Positions 50,001 through 59,144 of a stretch of DNA of 64,000 nucleotides are shown in pieces. The notes under the pieces were generated by a model. It saw only the letters and a list, made by a program, of their open reading frames with translations. It made no database searches and was not told the DNA's origin. Both the position numbers and the translations under genes were made by a program. Location of the stretch: assembly GCF_029109325.1 (NCBI RefSeq), contig NZ_JAQKQJ010000002.1:62001-126000 (forward strand). The letters run 5' to 3'. The stretch is from Nodosilinea sp. PGN35. GTDB taxonomy: Bacteria > Cyanobacteriota > Cyanobacteriia > Phormidesmidales > Phormidesmidaceae. Numbering within the stretch: position 1 is the stretch's first letter; each line of letters begins with the position of its first letter.

Positions 50001-52901
50001 CGGCACACCTTCAATGGCGGCACTAAAGGACGACGGAAAGTCCGGGGTAATTGCCCCCACAAACTGCTGCCGCCCATCGCTCAGCAGCACGCAGGCCCGA
50101 ATCAGGGGATTTAGCTGCGCCACGGCGCGGCATACGGCGGTCAGGCAGGTTTCTAGAGGTTGCCCAGAGGCAATCAGCTCGAGCAGGCGCGTTTGCTCGG
50201 CCAGCAGCAGCTCGGTCTGCTTGCGCTCGGTGATGTCGAGGGCGGTGCCGATCAGCTCCACCGCGCTGCGGGTCGCGCCCTCACCGGCAAAGCGAGCCTG
50301 ACCGTTGGCCATAATCCAGCGCTCGGTGCCGTCGGGCCAAACGATGCGGTAGTCAATTTCGTAGGTGCCCGACGACGACGGCTCCAGGGCGGCGCTGACG
50401 GCGTCGATCACCCGATCGCGATCGCCGGGGTGAATCCGCTGCCGCATTTGGTTGAGGGGCAGCACCGCCGCTGACTCCCCCCAAATTTCTTGCATGCGCT
50501 CGTCTAGATGCACCAAACCAGTGCCCAGGTCGTAGCGCCAGGTGCCCAGCTGCGCCACCCGCACCGCCAGCCGCGATCGCTCCTCGCTGCGTTGCAGAGC
50601 CACCTTAGACTCCTGGCGCAGCCGGGCCAGCTTGAGGGTGGCCTCAACTTTGGCCAGCAGCTCTCGGGCCGAAAACGGCTTTACCAGATAGTCGTCGGCC
50701 CCGGCGGCCAGGCCCTCAAGGCGTGACTCCTCCCCTGCCCGCGCCGACAGCAAAATAATCGGCAGCTCCTGGGTTTGGGGGTCGGCCCGCAGCCGTCGCA
50801 GCAGCTCAAAGCCGTCGATCTCGGGCATCATCACATCGCTGAGCACCAGGTCGGGGCGCTCGTGGGCAATGGCGGCGATCGCCGCCTGACCGTTGCCCAC
50901 GGTTTCGACGGTGTACTGCGGGCTCAGCAGCCGCCTGACGTAGTCGAGCATGTCGGCGTTGTCGTCGGCGAGGAGAATGCGGGGGGCGGGGGGGGGTAGG
51001 GCTTTGCCCTTCTCGAAGAGTGGGGGTGGGGGGGTGGGGGTGGGTTCCCTGGGCTCGGTGGGGTGCCAGCGTAGGGCTTCTTCGAGGTAGGGGGTGGCCC
51101 CGGTGGCGGTAGAAAGGCGGCTGCGGGGGCCGCTGATGCGTTCGCTGGGCAAATGGTCAGACCCCGTCGGCAGGGTGACGGTGAAGCAGGTGCCCTGGTC
51201 AACCTGGCTGGTGACCTCGACGGTGCCGCCGTGCAGCCCCACCAGCTCTTGCACCAGCGACAGGCCAATGCCAGAGCCCTCGTAGGTGCGGCCCCTGGCC
51301 CCCTGCACCCGGTGAAACCGCTCAAAGATGTGGGGCAGCTCCGCCGGGGGAATACCCGTGCCCGTATCGCGCACCTCCAGCTGAATCTGGTCGGGGTCGC
51401 CGTGCAGCCCCACCGCGATCTCGCCCTCAAAGGTGAACTTAAAGGCGTTGGAGAGCAGGTTCAGCACAATCTTCTCCCACAGGTCTCGATCCACGTAGGC
51501 CGGGGCCGCCAGGGGCGGGCAATCGACCCGCAGCCGCAGGCCCGCCTGCTCCACCGCCGCGCGAAACACCCCGGCCAGATCCGCCGTCAGCAGGGCCAGG
51601 TCAGTGGGCTCGTAGACGGCCTCAATGCGCCCCGCCTCGAGGCGGGAGAAATCGAGCAGGGTGTTGACCAGCTTTTGCAGGCGCAGGGCGTTGCGCTGCA
51701 CCAGTTCCAGCCGCCGCCGCTGGTCGGCATCGTCGGTGGCTTGCAGGGCCTCTGCCACCGGCCCCAGCAGCAGGGTCAGGGGGGTGCGAAACTCATGGCT
51801 CACGTTTGAGAAAAAGACCGTCTTGGCGCGATCGAGTTCGGCCAGCTGTTCGGCCCGCTGCCGCTCGGCTTCGTGGGAGCGAGCGTTGGCGATCGCCGCC
51901 GCAATCTGGGCCGCAATCTGCTCAAAAAAGTCGCGGTAGGCCTCGTCTAGCCGACGGCGGGGGCTGGCCACCGCCACCAGTACCCCCGCCACCTGGCTCT
52001 GACCGGGCACCACAATGGGCAAAACCACGGCCTCCTGGGGGGGCTCGGGCCAGGGGCTGCCCGGCAGGGGGCCAAAGCGGCTGGGCAGATCGTTGAGGGT
52101 GCGAGGCTGGCCGGTCTGGGCAACCGAGGCGATTTGCCAGCCGTCCTCCTCAACCGTGAGGTCCACCGTGAGATCTACCGTGGCGGGGGCGAGCCGCCCC
52201 AGGGTGGTCTCGGTCCCCCCGCAGAAGCAGGCGGTTTCGCCACCGCCGTCAACGGTGTAGAGCAGCGCCAGGGGCACATCTGCCGGGTCAGCTCTGAGCG
52301 CCTCGGCCATCAGATCACAGGTGTCGGCAACGGTTTTGGCAGTGCCGATGCGGGCGGCCAGCTCGCGCAGCAGCCGGGCGCGGCGATCGTTGAGCACGCG
52401 GTAGGTCGTCTCGCTGACCACGTTGAGAATGCCGTCAACTCTGCCGTCTTCGCCTTGAATGGGGTTGAAGGTGTAGTCAAAAAAGCACTCTTCGTCGTAG
52501 CCAAAGCGGTGCATCACCAGCAGCGTGTCCCCGTGAAAGACCCCCTCGGCGGTGGCAAAAACCTTGGCAAAATCGGGGCCGATATCGTCCCAAATTTCGG
52601 GCCAGACCTCGTAGGCCGAACGGCCCAGCGACCAGGGATGCTTGTCGCCCACAATGGGTCGCCAGGCGTCGTTGTAGAGGAGCCAGCAGTCAGCCCCCCA
52701 GTAAATCGCCATGGGAAAACGGGAGCTGAGGCAGATCCCCAGGGCCGATCGCAGGCTCTGGGGCCACTGCTCCACCGGGCCAAAGGGCGTGTTGGCCCAG
52801 TCGTAGGCCCGCATCAGCGCCCCCATCTCACCACCGCCCCCCCACAGGGGATCAGCCGCTTGCCGGTGCTGCGCCATTACCGTTCTCCCGTCTGTGGTCA
52901 A
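46950..52901 (-). CDS. Giant double hybrid sensor histidine kinase
   Basis: 1983 residues, no membrane helices. Order: PAS-like (about 30-170), GAF (175-345), HisKA (His369 in NVSHEFRTP), HATPase (475-578; NLLSNAFKF, DTGTGIP, GSGIGLSLV), receiver 1 (641-758; Asp689 in LVLSDVMMP), PAS (775-893), GAF (900-1060), about four further PAS (1070-1560, each followed by DITERKQ- or DISDR-type ends), HisKA (His1590 in AVVSHELRSP), HATPase (NLLSNAVKF, DTGKGI, GLGLGLAIV) and receiver 2 (1828-1945; Asp1877 in VLVSDIGMP). Thus two complete kinase cores, each followed by a receiver. The last 40 residues are low-complexity and overlap PAP2 on the other strand. Signals unknown. ATG 52901 or 52877. Confidence 0.93.
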   Translation of the reverse strand: MTTDGRTVMAQHRQAADPLWGGGGEMGALMRAYDWANTPFGPVEQWPQSLRSALGICLSSRFPMAIYWGADCWLLYNDAWRPIVGDKHPWSLGRSAYEVWPEIWDDIGPDFAKVFATAEGVFHGDTLLVMHRFGYDEECFFDYTFNPIQGEDGRVDGILNVVSETTYRVLNDRRARLLRELAARIGTAKTVADTCDLMAEALRADPADVPLALLYTVDGGGETACFCGGTETTLGRLAPATVDLTVDLTVEEDGWQIASVAQTGQPRTLNDLPSRFGPLPGSPWPEPPQEAVVLPIVVPGQSQVAGVLVAVASPRRRLDEAYRDFFEQIAAQIAAAIANARSHEAERQRAEQLAELDRAKTVFFSNVSHEFRTPLTLLLGPVAEALQATDDADQRRRLELVQRNALRLQKLVNTLLDFSRLEAGRIEAVYEPTDLALLTADLAGVFRAAVEQAGLRLRVDCPPLAAPAYVDRDLWEKIVLNLLSNAFKFTFEGEIAVGLHGDPDQIQLEVRDTGTGIPPAELPHIFERFHRVQGARGRTYEGSGIGLSLVQELVGLHGGTVEVTSQVDQGTCFTVTLPTGSDHLPSERISGPRSRLSTATGATPYLEEALRWHPTEPREPTPTPPPPLFEKGKALPPPAPRILLADDNADMLDYVRRLLSPQYTVETVGNGQAAIAAIAHERPDLVLSDVMMPEIDGFELLRRLRADPQTQELPIILLSARAGEESRLEGLAAGADDYLVKPFSARELLAKVEATLKLARLRQESKVALQRSEERSRLAVRVAQLGTWRYDLGTGLVHLDERMQEIWGESAAVLPLNQMRQRIHPGDRDRVIDAVSAALEPSSSGTYEIDYRIVWPDGTERWIMANGQARFAGEGATRSAVELIGTALDITERKQTELLLAEQTRLLELIASGQPLETCLTAVCRAVAQLNPLIRACVLLSDGRQQFVGAITPDFPSSFSAAIEGVPINDLRIGTCAEAVYCGEPVTCTDVATDDRWSLAWRDLCLAHGVRACHSTPLLDLEGLPLGSLMLCFDQARRPTRWEYQLADFGTQVARIAFERDRATLALRESEYRYRTLFESMAQGFCVCELLFDDSGTPTDYRLLEVNPAFETLTELPQAVGKTARELVPDLEDTWVEIYSRVVLTGEPLQFEHEAVALGRWFAVSTFAIGEPRDHRFAILFTDISDRRTLERDRERFLGVSSDLTVITGSNGHFRWVSPTFERILGWTAAEMVARPWVEFVHPDDVAESLGETNLLFSGSKTQSFENRYRHKDGSYRWFLWNAQPYPDEQVIYGAAIDITERKQVEETLRQRETELRLVTDTVPALIAFIDADQRYRFNNQSYEDWFGQPAQAIYGKHLREVLGKTAYDEIRPYVEQVLAGQPVTFERTLLYRDGGSRYVSATYVPRLNNQGAVEGFVALINDYSDRRQAEAALRQSEERYRYLVESIPQLVWTADPEGVLIDVNQRWCDFTGLSLEQVKTEGWQAVVHPEDIPVLSQNWAIAQQQGLNYQAEGRMRRADGIYRWHLHQAIPMHTPQGRVLKWFGTATDIEDQKQLEQRRSQLLSQEQAARAAAEAASRTKDEFLAVVSHELRSPLNPILGWATLLKNGTLDAAKTQQALSVIERNARLQTELIDDLLDVSRMLRGKLQISASPVNLATTIRAAIETVRLAAEAKSIRIDAHLETNVGLVSGDATRLQQVVWNLLSNAVKFTPAGGSIAVRLAAGAAHQAQITVTDTGKGIVPEFLPLIFDYFRQADSATTRQFGGLGLGLAIVRHLVELHGGTIEAASPGENQGATFVVSLPTLANPPTPAPEFSLQPPALELPGTRVLLVDDDGDTRTFIAFLLEQAGAKVAAAASAREGLSALEQFQPQVLVSDIGMPDMDGYMLMRQIRALPAEQGGDIPAIALTAYVREVDQEQALAAGFQRHIPKPVEPAALLRAIADLAPPSRSTAACASPPRPGRGRQLPPSATARQSPSPPAHR

Positions 52902-53359
52902 CTGGGCCTGAATCCGCCTTGGCTAGCCCCGGCGAGGCTGGAGATAGCACAGGGCAGCGAGGCCTGGGGTAGCGCCTAACTTCTATAGTTGCCTGTAAAC
53001 GGCGGGTAGGATAAATGTTGATGAAAAAATTTGGATTTAATGCAGATTCAAACTGAGCAGGGGCCCAGAGAAGCGTTGCCCTCGCCGCGCGCCAGCCCGC
53101 CAGGAGCAAATTTGGCTACCTGTAGCCGTAGTCACGCCAGCTAAAACACCAAACTCCAAAACGTGCAAACGTTTGAACGTTGAAACGTTTATCTAGAAAA
53201 TGTCTCAACCGGACTGCTACAGCTATATCACCCCTTCCAGGCCACTCTATATTCGGGCCAACCGCGATCGCGGGAATCTGCCCGAAGGGGGATAATTGTC
53301 GCTAAAACCAGATTTAATCGACATTTCAGCGACATTTGACCGTTAAAAACCCTTTACCC
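52902..53359. other. intergenic region upstream of the giant kinase, downstream of DUF445
   Basis: About 460 bases with no credible gene. Holds ACGT-TT-type repeats ACGTGCAAACGTTTGAACGT (53161-53180) continued to 53190, related to those at 46099-46137. Also has TTGTCGCTAAAA and CATTTCAGCGACATTTGACC, a loose direct repeat near 53297-53341. The kinase promoter should be at the left end. Confidence 0.5.
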
Positions 53360-54604
53360 CTACAGCCCGCCCGATCGCTGCACATAGAAAAACCCGGCTT
53401 GCAGTAGACCGATCGCAAACCCCAATATGCCGCCCAGATTGACAATCGCCTGGAGCTCACTGCGCACAATGCCCTGAATCGCCAGCTCCAGCTCCTTGGC
53501 CGAGGTGCCCCGCACTCGGTCAATAATCACCTGGTCAATGTTCAAAATTGGGATGATTTGCGCCACCAGAGACTCCAGGTCACGCTCAAGGTAGCGCTCT
53601 AAAATCAGCGCTAATTCCTCGCTCACCGGGTCAAGAGACTGGGTGATCACCTCAGAATTTTGCAGACGGTTGAGCAACTGGGTAGCCAGCATTTCCCAGT
53701 TGACCGAGTTGCCCAGGTTTTTGACAAACGTCGGCCCCAGGGTGCGAATGTAGCCCTGAATCGACTCGCGCAGGTTGCCGCGCACCTGGCGCACCGTGGA
53801 CACCGGCAGGTTTTGCAGCGACACCCGCTGCAGCGACTCTTGCAGGCGCTTTTTGAGCTGCAATGCCACCACCAGCTCGGCAATGCGGGCGTTGCTCACC
53901 TCCCGCTCGTCGAGGCAAAAGGCCCGCAGGCGACCCAGGGCGTTGCGCACGCCAAACAGGTTGGCCACCACCCAGTAGGTGCCGCTGGTGCGCTCCCGAA
54001 AAATGGTGTCGATGACTTGAATATTGCGATCGGTGAGAAAATCGACCACCAGCTGCCGCAGCTTGTCGGGGGGAAACACGCCGCTGAGCAGCCAGGTGAC
54101 GATCTGGTCGGCCTGCTCGGCGGTGAGCTTAAAGTCGATCAACACCTGGTCAAACAGCTGGTTGAGCTGGGGCTCTAAAAAGTCGTCGCGCCGCGCCCAG
54201 ACGCGAATCAGCCGGGGCAGCGACTTGCCAAACAGATCTTGCAAAATCGCCCCGGCGATGGTGGCGGTGCGCTCCTGGGCGCGGCTCTGCACCTGGTCGA
54301 GGGCGAGCTGCAGCAGCCACTTGATGGCCGCCTGGGTGCGATCGGTCTGCAACAGCCGCCGGGCCAGGTTTTGCAGCTCTTCGGGGGTGAGCAGCGACCC
54401 CATAATCGTGTCAGAAATGCGCTGGGCCAGCCGCTCCTGGTTGCTGGGAATCAGCCCTGGGGTAAAGGGCAGCCTGCGCCCCCCCAGGTAGACGGGGCGG
54501 TAGGGGCGAAACAGCATCTTAATGGCGATGTCATTGGTGAAATAGCCAATCACACCGCCAATAATCGGTGGTGCCAGCAGCAGCCAGAGGTCAGATTCGA
54601 GCAT
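53360..54604 (-). CDS. DUF445 family membrane-associated protein
   Basis: 414 residues. Family features: an N-terminal membrane helix with [44 protein letters not shown], a long helical middle and a C-terminal helix ([20 protein letters not shown]). DUF445 proteins are inner-membrane proteins of unknown role; the cyanobacterial versions are well conserved. ATG 54604 (MLESDLWLL) overlaps the upstream menG by 14 bases, so the two are probably translated together. Confidence 0.9.
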   Translation of the reverse strand: MLESDLWLLLAPPIIGGVIGYFTNDIAIKMLFRPYRPVYLGGRRLPFTPGLIPSNQERLAQRISDTIMGSLLTPEELQNLARRLLQTDRTQAAIKWLLQLALDQVQSRAQERTATIAGAILQDLFGKSLPRLIRVWARRDDFLEPQLNQLFDQVLIDFKLTAEQADQIVTWLLSGVFPPDKLRQLVVDFLTDRNIQVIDTIFRERTSGTYWVVANLFGVRNALGRLRAFCLDEREVSNARIAELVVALQLKKRLQESLQRVSLQNLPVSTVRQVRGNLRESIQGYIRTLGPTFVKNLGNSVNWEMLATQLLNRLQNSEVITQSLDPVSEELALILERYLERDLESLVAQIIPILNIDQVIIDRVRGTSAKELELAIQGIVRSELQAIVNLGGILGFAIGLLQAGFFYVQRSGGL

Positions 54605-55343
54605 GGCAGCTGACCACAAGCACCCCCATCAGCCCTCCGGCAATGGGGTAGTGAACGGCCCCCTCAAACCCGGCCTGGCGAGCCAGCCTCACCTGCTCTG
54701 GCCCGGTGGGAAAGCGATCGACGCTGGGGCCAATGTAGGCGTACTCGTCGGTCAGGCCCATAGCCGCCGCCGTGGGCACCACCAGCGCCTCTAGATACCA
54801 GCGCTGAAACTGCTCGGCCATCCAGCCCTGGGGGCGGTGAAAGTCGAGAATGGCGGCGCGGGCACCGGGCTTGAGCACCCGCCGCAGCTCGGCTAGTCCC
54901 TGGGGAATGTCGGTGAGGTTACGCAGACCATAGCCCATGGTGGCGGCATCAAAGGTATTGGCCTCAAAGGGCAGGGCCAGGGCGTCGCCCTGCACCCAGT
55001 GAATAGGCCCTAGGGGATGGGTACGGCGCAATTCTCCCCCAAAGCGACTTTGCCAACGGCCCTCGGCCACCGCCAGCAGTTCCGCCGAGAAGTCTACACC
55101 GTACACCGTGCCCGTAGCCCCCACCTGGCGGGCCAGCATCAGGGCCAGATCGCCGCTGCCGCAGCAGACATCCAGGGCTCGGTGACCGGGGGCAGCTCCG
55201 CTCCAGCGCACGGCCATGCGCTTCCACACCCGGTGCAGCCCAAAGCTGAGGCGTTCGTTGAGGCTGTCGTACACCGGGGCAATGCGGTCAAACAGGCCCT
55301 GAATGTCGGGGGCGGCTGGGGGGGATGGCTGGGTGAGTCCCAC
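54591..55343 (-). CDS. menG: Demethylphylloquinone/menaquinone methyltransferase (MenG/UbiE-like)
   Basis: About 250 residues. Family signatures: [24 protein letters not shown], the SAM motif [12 protein letters not shown] and the [23 protein letters not shown] stretches near the end. In cyanobacteria MenG methylates the phylloquinone of photosystem I. Two GTG starts are possible (55400 and 55343); I use 55343 because the longer version adds an unusual leader (AGGQGQRYSKGC) and homologues begin near [15 protein letters not shown]. Overlaps DUF445 by 14 bases. Confidence 0.9.
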   Translation of the reverse strand: MGLTQPSPPAAPDIQGLFDRIAPVYDSLNERLSFGLHRVWKRMAVRWSGAAPGHRALDVCCGSGDLALMLARQVGATGTVYGVDFSAELLAVAEGRWQSRFGGELRRTHPLGPIHWVQGDALALPFEANTFDAATMGYGLRNLTDIPQGLAELRRVLKPGARAAILDFHRPQGWMAEQFQRWYLEALVVPTAAAMGLTDEYAYIGPSVDRFPTGPEQVRLARQAGFEGAVHYPIAGGLMGVLVVSCHARI

Positions 55344-55438
55344 GGCGGTACGCAGAGGAGGGCAACCTTTACTGTAGCGCTGCCCCTGGCCCCCAGCCAC
55401 GGAAATTCGTAGTGTTTGTTACATCTAAATGCAAAGCG

Positions 55439-55954
55439 CTACAGCGTGTTGCAGTTGGCGATTTGCACCTCTTCTCCCACCGCGATCGGCGTGGGCGAGG
55501 GAACATCGGCGGTCTCCCCCTGGCAGATTACGGTGCCAAGCCTGGCCTGGCCGCTCAGGTCTACGGTGGCAAACACGACCCCCGCGTAGCCCCGCAGCGC
55601 CGGGTTGATCGGGGTAGCTTGGGTACGCACAATCTCTGGCCTGCCCCCGCCAGCGGTGACGGTGTAGGTGTAGTCGGGGGGGGCGTGGTGGTCGGTCAGA
55701 CCCAGTTCATCGGTGGAGGTAGCAAAGCGAGCGTGTTCCACAAAAAACGCCTGCTGGGCTCGGTTGACTGTGCCAATATACTTCAGCGCTCGAGCCTGCT
55801 TGGCACGCGCCGCCTGATTCAAAAAGCTGGGAATGGCTATAGTGGTCAAAATGCCGACAACGACAATTACCACCATCAGTTCGATTAGGGTAAACCCTCG
55901 CTCAGCGGGAGCAGGTGGCTGTCTGACAAACCTGTGGCAGCGGGAGTCAGCCAT
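55439..55954 (-). CDS. Type IV pilin-like protein
   Basis: 171 residues. A 20-residue leader ends at a prepilin peptidase site RG|FTLIELMVVIVVVGIL, with the Glu at position +5, followed by the hydrophobic helix and IAIPSFLNQAARAKQARA. The C-terminal domain has ICQG and IANCNTL cysteines for a disulfide loop. Exported by the type IV pilus machinery as a major or minor pilin. ATG 55954 is used; an upstream in-frame start at 55999 adds only extra leader. Confidence 0.9.
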   Translation of the reverse strand: MADSRCHRFVRQPPAPAERGFTLIELMVVIVVVGILTTIAIPSFLNQAARAKQARALKYIGTVNRAQQAFFVEHARFATSTDELGLTDHHAPPDYTYTVTAGGGRPEIVRTQATPINPALRGYAGVVFATVDLSGQARLGTVICQGETADVPSPTPIAVGEEVQIANCNTL

Positions 55955-56200
55955 AGCAACACAAAAATTACGGTGAGGGACGCCATACCCTCTACGCAAA
56001 TTCTCGGAGAAAACCGGGAAACTTAGGGAAGCTTTATCTCAGCTTTACCGGGGTCTCGATCTCTGGCCGTGGGGCATCGCCGCTGCTAAAAGCGCCTCCA
56101 CCCCACGCACTTAGGGAAAGAAATTGGCCCCTGGCCAGGGGCGCAGCCCCAGGGCAAGCGCCGAGCCCGGCCAAAACCGTCTAAACTGTCTGACTATGAG

Positions 56201-57226
56201 TTGTTGAACCTGAGCAATTTGGACACCCTGCCCCCTACTCCCCACAAACCCCACAGTCTGCGCGTGTTTATGACGGGGGCAAGTGGCTGCATTGGCCACT
56301 ACATTTTAGATTTGCTGCTGGAAAGCGATCGCTACGAGCTGTTTCTGCTGCTGCGCCACCCCGAGAAGCTGCGGCTGCCGGTGCTGGACAACCCTCGGGT
56401 GCACATTCTGCGGGGCGGGCTGGAAGATATCGATTCCTTTGTCGATCTGCTGCCCACCATTGACATTGCCATTCTCACCGCCGCCGCCTGGGGGGGCGAC
56501 CCCGGCTACGTCAAGGCGATCAATGTTGAGGCCAACCTGGGGCTGCTGGCCCACCTCGACCCCGATCGCTGCCAGCAGGTGATCTATTTTTCCACCGCCA
56601 GCATTTTGAACCAGAGCGGCAGCCCCCTCCCCGAAGCCGGAACCATAGGCACCGACTACATTCGCACCAAGTACGACTGCCACCGGCACCTGCCCGACCT
56701 GCCGATCTACGACAAGATCACCACGGTGTTTCCCACCCTGGTGTTTGGCGGCGACAAAGACAAGCCCTACTCCTTCATCTCGGCGGGGCTGAGGGATGTC
56801 ACCCGCTGGGTGGGTCTGGCCCGGTTTTTTAAGGCCGACGCCGGGTTTCACTTTGCCCACGCCCAGGATATTGCTGCGGTGGTCATCTACCTGGTCGAGC
56901 ACCCCCCGCAGCAAGGCTACCGCGAGTACGTGATCGGCAATCCACCGCTGACGGTAAATCAGGCGATCGCCCAGATCTGCGACTATTTTGGCCAGCGCAT
57001 TTGGTTTCGCATTCCCCTGTCGCTGTGGCTGGCCGACGTGTTGATCAAGGTGTTTCGGGTGCAGATGGCCCCCTGGGACTACTTTTGCCTGCGCTATCGC
57101 CACTTTGTCTACAGCGGTGCGGTCAACCCCGCCAGCTTTGGTATGGAGCCCTACTGCGCGACCCTGGCCGATCTAATGCGGGTGCACGGTATTAAGGGCC
57201 GCCGAAAAAAAGAGTATTCTCTCTAG
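56201..57226 (+). CDS. NAD-dependent epimerase/dehydratase (extended SDR)
   Basis: About 341 residues. Rossmann motif VFMTGASGCIGHYI (24-37), an Asp/Glu loop (GGLEDID), YFSTASIL and the catalytic-type YIRTKYDCHR (Tyr-x3-Lys variant). Extended SDRs make sugar-nucleotide or sterol-like products; the substrate is unknown. No ATG lies before the Rossmann motif: a TTG at 56201 is the best start. The 3' end overlaps the convergent AAA gene by 35 bases. Confidence 0.8.
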   Translation: MLNLSNLDTLPPTPHKPHSLRVFMTGASGCIGHYILDLLLESDRYELFLLLRHPEKLRLPVLDNPRVHILRGGLEDIDSFVDLLPTIDIAILTAAAWGGDPGYVKAINVEANLGLLAHLDPDRCQQVIYFSTASILNQSGSPLPEAGTIGTDYIRTKYDCHRHLPDLPIYDKITTVFPTLVFGGDKDKPYSFISAGLRDVTRWVGLARFFKADAGFHFAHAQDIAAVVIYLVEHPPQQGYREYVIGNPPLTVNQAIAQICDYFGQRIWFRIPLSLWLADVLIKVFRVQMAPWDYFCLRYRHFVYSGAVNPASFGMEPYCATLADLMRVHGIKGRRKKEYSL

Positions 57227-58592
57227 AGCCCTTGCCACAGGCCGCGCTCAAGGGCGGGGGCAAAAACGCCAAAAAATACTGGCGATAGAGTTCGCAGCTG
57301 GGGATGGCCAGGTTTTTGCTCAGGGTGATTAGGCCCAGGCTTTCGAGGTGGTAGGCGGCGATCGGCTCCAGGGCGACAGGCGTGGCCGACTCGATGACGT
57401 AGCGAAAGGCCACCTGCAAGTCAGGGTAAGGGTACAGGGCCGCCAGCAACTCCCGCAGGTGATCGCTGTAGATCCCCGACTGGGTGGGGGCCGCTTCGAA
57501 CAGCTGCTCCAGGCTCAAATCGCCCTGGGCCAGGGCATAGAGGGCCAGTTGCACCAGCCCAGGCCGACCGCCCACCACCTGCAGCCGCGACAGCAGCTTG
57601 GCCGCCCCCGCGCCGCCCTCGGCCCAGGGGAGCTGGTGGCGGTAGGCCAGGTCCTGCACCTGCGCTGGGGTAAAGGGCGGCAGCCGCAGGGCCAGGCCCA
57701 GGTTAAGCGGCGACTGGTGCAGCTGCAGCGGCCCATACCCCTCGGTGCTGTAGGCGAGAATCCACCGCACACGGCCCCAGGTCTCGATGTCGCGGGCGTC
57801 TTCGTACCACGATCCCAGCAGCGGCAAAAACTCCGCCGACAGTTTCGGGTACTGAAACAGCTCGTTGACCTGATCGAGGGCGATTAGCAGGGGCGCGTTG
57901 AGCTGGGGTAAAACATGGTCTTCGAGGTAGGCGGTGCAGCTGACCTTGCTGCCCAGATCGCGACCCCAGTAGCGCTCCACGTCGGGCTCTAGGCCCAGCT
58001 GGTAGCCAATGTTGGCGCAAAGCCAGCGTAAAAACCGGTCTAAGTCGGCAAAAACCTGGCGATCGCATCGGTGCAGATTCAGGGTGACACAGCGCATAGA
58101 GTGGGCCTGGCCGTAGGCCACCAGTCGTCGCAGCAGAGAGGTTTTACCCATCTGGCCGGGGGCCTCGAGGCGAATCAGGCTGCCCGGCTTGAGCAACTCG
58201 GCCTGGGCCAGAGCCTCCAGGGGCGGCCGCTCGACGTAGAACGGTGAGCGCAGTGGCACTGGCCCGCTGGGCAACTCCCCAGCAGGCGACGGCCAACGGA
58301 TCTGGGGGAGATCGGCTGTGGCTGGTGCAGCGCCACTTTGGCGGCGGGCGTGGCGCTCTAGCACGGCTCGAATATTGCTTTTAGACACCTTTTGGTTGAG
58401 CGATTCCGACAGCGCCTGCCACAGTCGAAACCCCACATCGCGGATGTAGCTGTGGTCGTAGCCGCAGCTCTCGGCAATTTCTGCGTAGGTTTTGCCCTCC
58501 CACACCTGGCTAAAGACGGTCTCTTGCAGGCTGCTGAAGGTGCGACCGGGCAGCAGTTGGTCTAACACCGCTAGAGCTTCGTCGGCACGCAT
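57192..58592 (-). CDS. AAA-like ATPase with N-terminal HTH (vWA-MoxR-associated type)
   Basis: About 466 residues. The N-terminal 80 residues form a helix-turn-helix-like domain often found in vWA-MoxR-associated and effector-type proteins of cyanobacteria: LLPGRTFSSLQETVFSQVWEG, YAEIAESCGYDHSYIRDVGF. The AAA-like domain follows: Walker A LEAPGQMGKTSLLRRL (APGQMGKTS, non-classical), Walker B LLIALDQVNELF and a sensor region (RWILAYSTEG). No effector domain at the C-terminus. ATG 58592 is preferred (58619 is possible). Related proteins are signalling or regulatory ATPases; role unknown. Confidence 0.8.
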   Translation of the reverse strand: MRADEALAVLDQLLPGRTFSSLQETVFSQVWEGKTYAEIAESCGYDHSYIRDVGFRLWQALSESLNQKVSKSNIRAVLERHARRQSGAAPATADLPQIRWPSPAGELPSGPVPLRSPFYVERPPLEALAQAELLKPGSLIRLEAPGQMGKTSLLRRLVAYGQAHSMRCVTLNLHRCDRQVFADLDRFLRWLCANIGYQLGLEPDVERYWGRDLGSKVSCTAYLEDHVLPQLNAPLLIALDQVNELFQYPKLSAEFLPLLGSWYEDARDIETWGRVRWILAYSTEGYGPLQLHQSPLNLGLALRLPPFTPAQVQDLAYRHQLPWAEGGAGAAKLLSRLQVVGGRPGLVQLALYALAQGDLSLEQLFEAAPTQSGIYSDHLRELLAALYPYPDLQVAFRYVIESATPVALEPIAAYHLESLGLITLSKNLAIPSCELYRQYFLAFLPPPLSAACGKGSRENTLFFGGP

Positions 58593-58615
58593 AGCTGTGG
58601 GAGAAGCGGACGCTA

Positions 58616-58960
58616 TCATCGCGATTGCGAAGGCTCCTGGCCCTGGGGTACGGGAGGGATCTCGGTTCCGTGGCGAGGAGGGCAGGGTCGATGATGCGCC
58701 TGCCAGGGAGACCGCGACGGGGGGGCGCTGCGGGCAAAGGCAATCACATCGTTGACGATGCGGTTCAGCCGTTCGGCTTCCTCCAGGGCCAGGGCGAGCC
58801 GCTGGCTGGCGACCTGGGGCAGGGGCATGCGCTGGCACAGCCGCAGCCCGTTGATGATGACCGTGAGGGGGCTGCGCATATCGTGCACGAGGGCAGCGGT
58901 GTTCTCGCCAATTTCGGCCAGGTAGAGCAGGTATTGCTGGCTGTGGGCAATGGGGGGTGG
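58616..58960 (-). pseudogene. Histidine-kinase HisKA remnant
   Basis: One frame reads QQYLLYLAEIGENTAALVHD, then MRSPLTVIINGLRLCQRMPL and RLALALEEAERLNRIVNDVI. This is the dimerisation and phosphoacceptor domain of a histidine kinase (HDMRSP with the His). It is followed by proline-rich nonsense, with no ATPase domain and no normal start upstream apart from GTG 58888. The remaining frame upstream is the G-rich tract. So it is a truncated relic next to the AAA gene. Confidence 0.7.
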
Positions 58961-58998
58961 GTCGGGGGGCAGGCGCAGGCCAGGGCCAGGGGGTGGGG

Positions 58999-59125
58999 CT
59001 AGGGACGGTGGGGGGCTGGGGGTGGTGAGGTGGGGGTAGGGGGGTAGGGGGTTAGGGGTGTTGGGTGTGGGGTGTTGGGGGGGTGGGTGCGCCCGGATGG
59101 GGGATGGGGTGGGGGTAGACTTGGG
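58999..59125. repeat. G-rich tract, quadruplex-capable
   Basis: The plus strand is dominated by runs of three to seven G interspersed with T, A and short words (GGGGCTAGGGACGG, GGTGGGGGTAGG, TTAGGGGTGTTGGG). It lies between the DsbA-like gene and the kinase relic. C-rich on the other strand, giving proline-rich open frames that are not real. Confidence 0.75.
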
Positions 59126-59144
59126 TGTCTGCCCTGAAGCTGGT

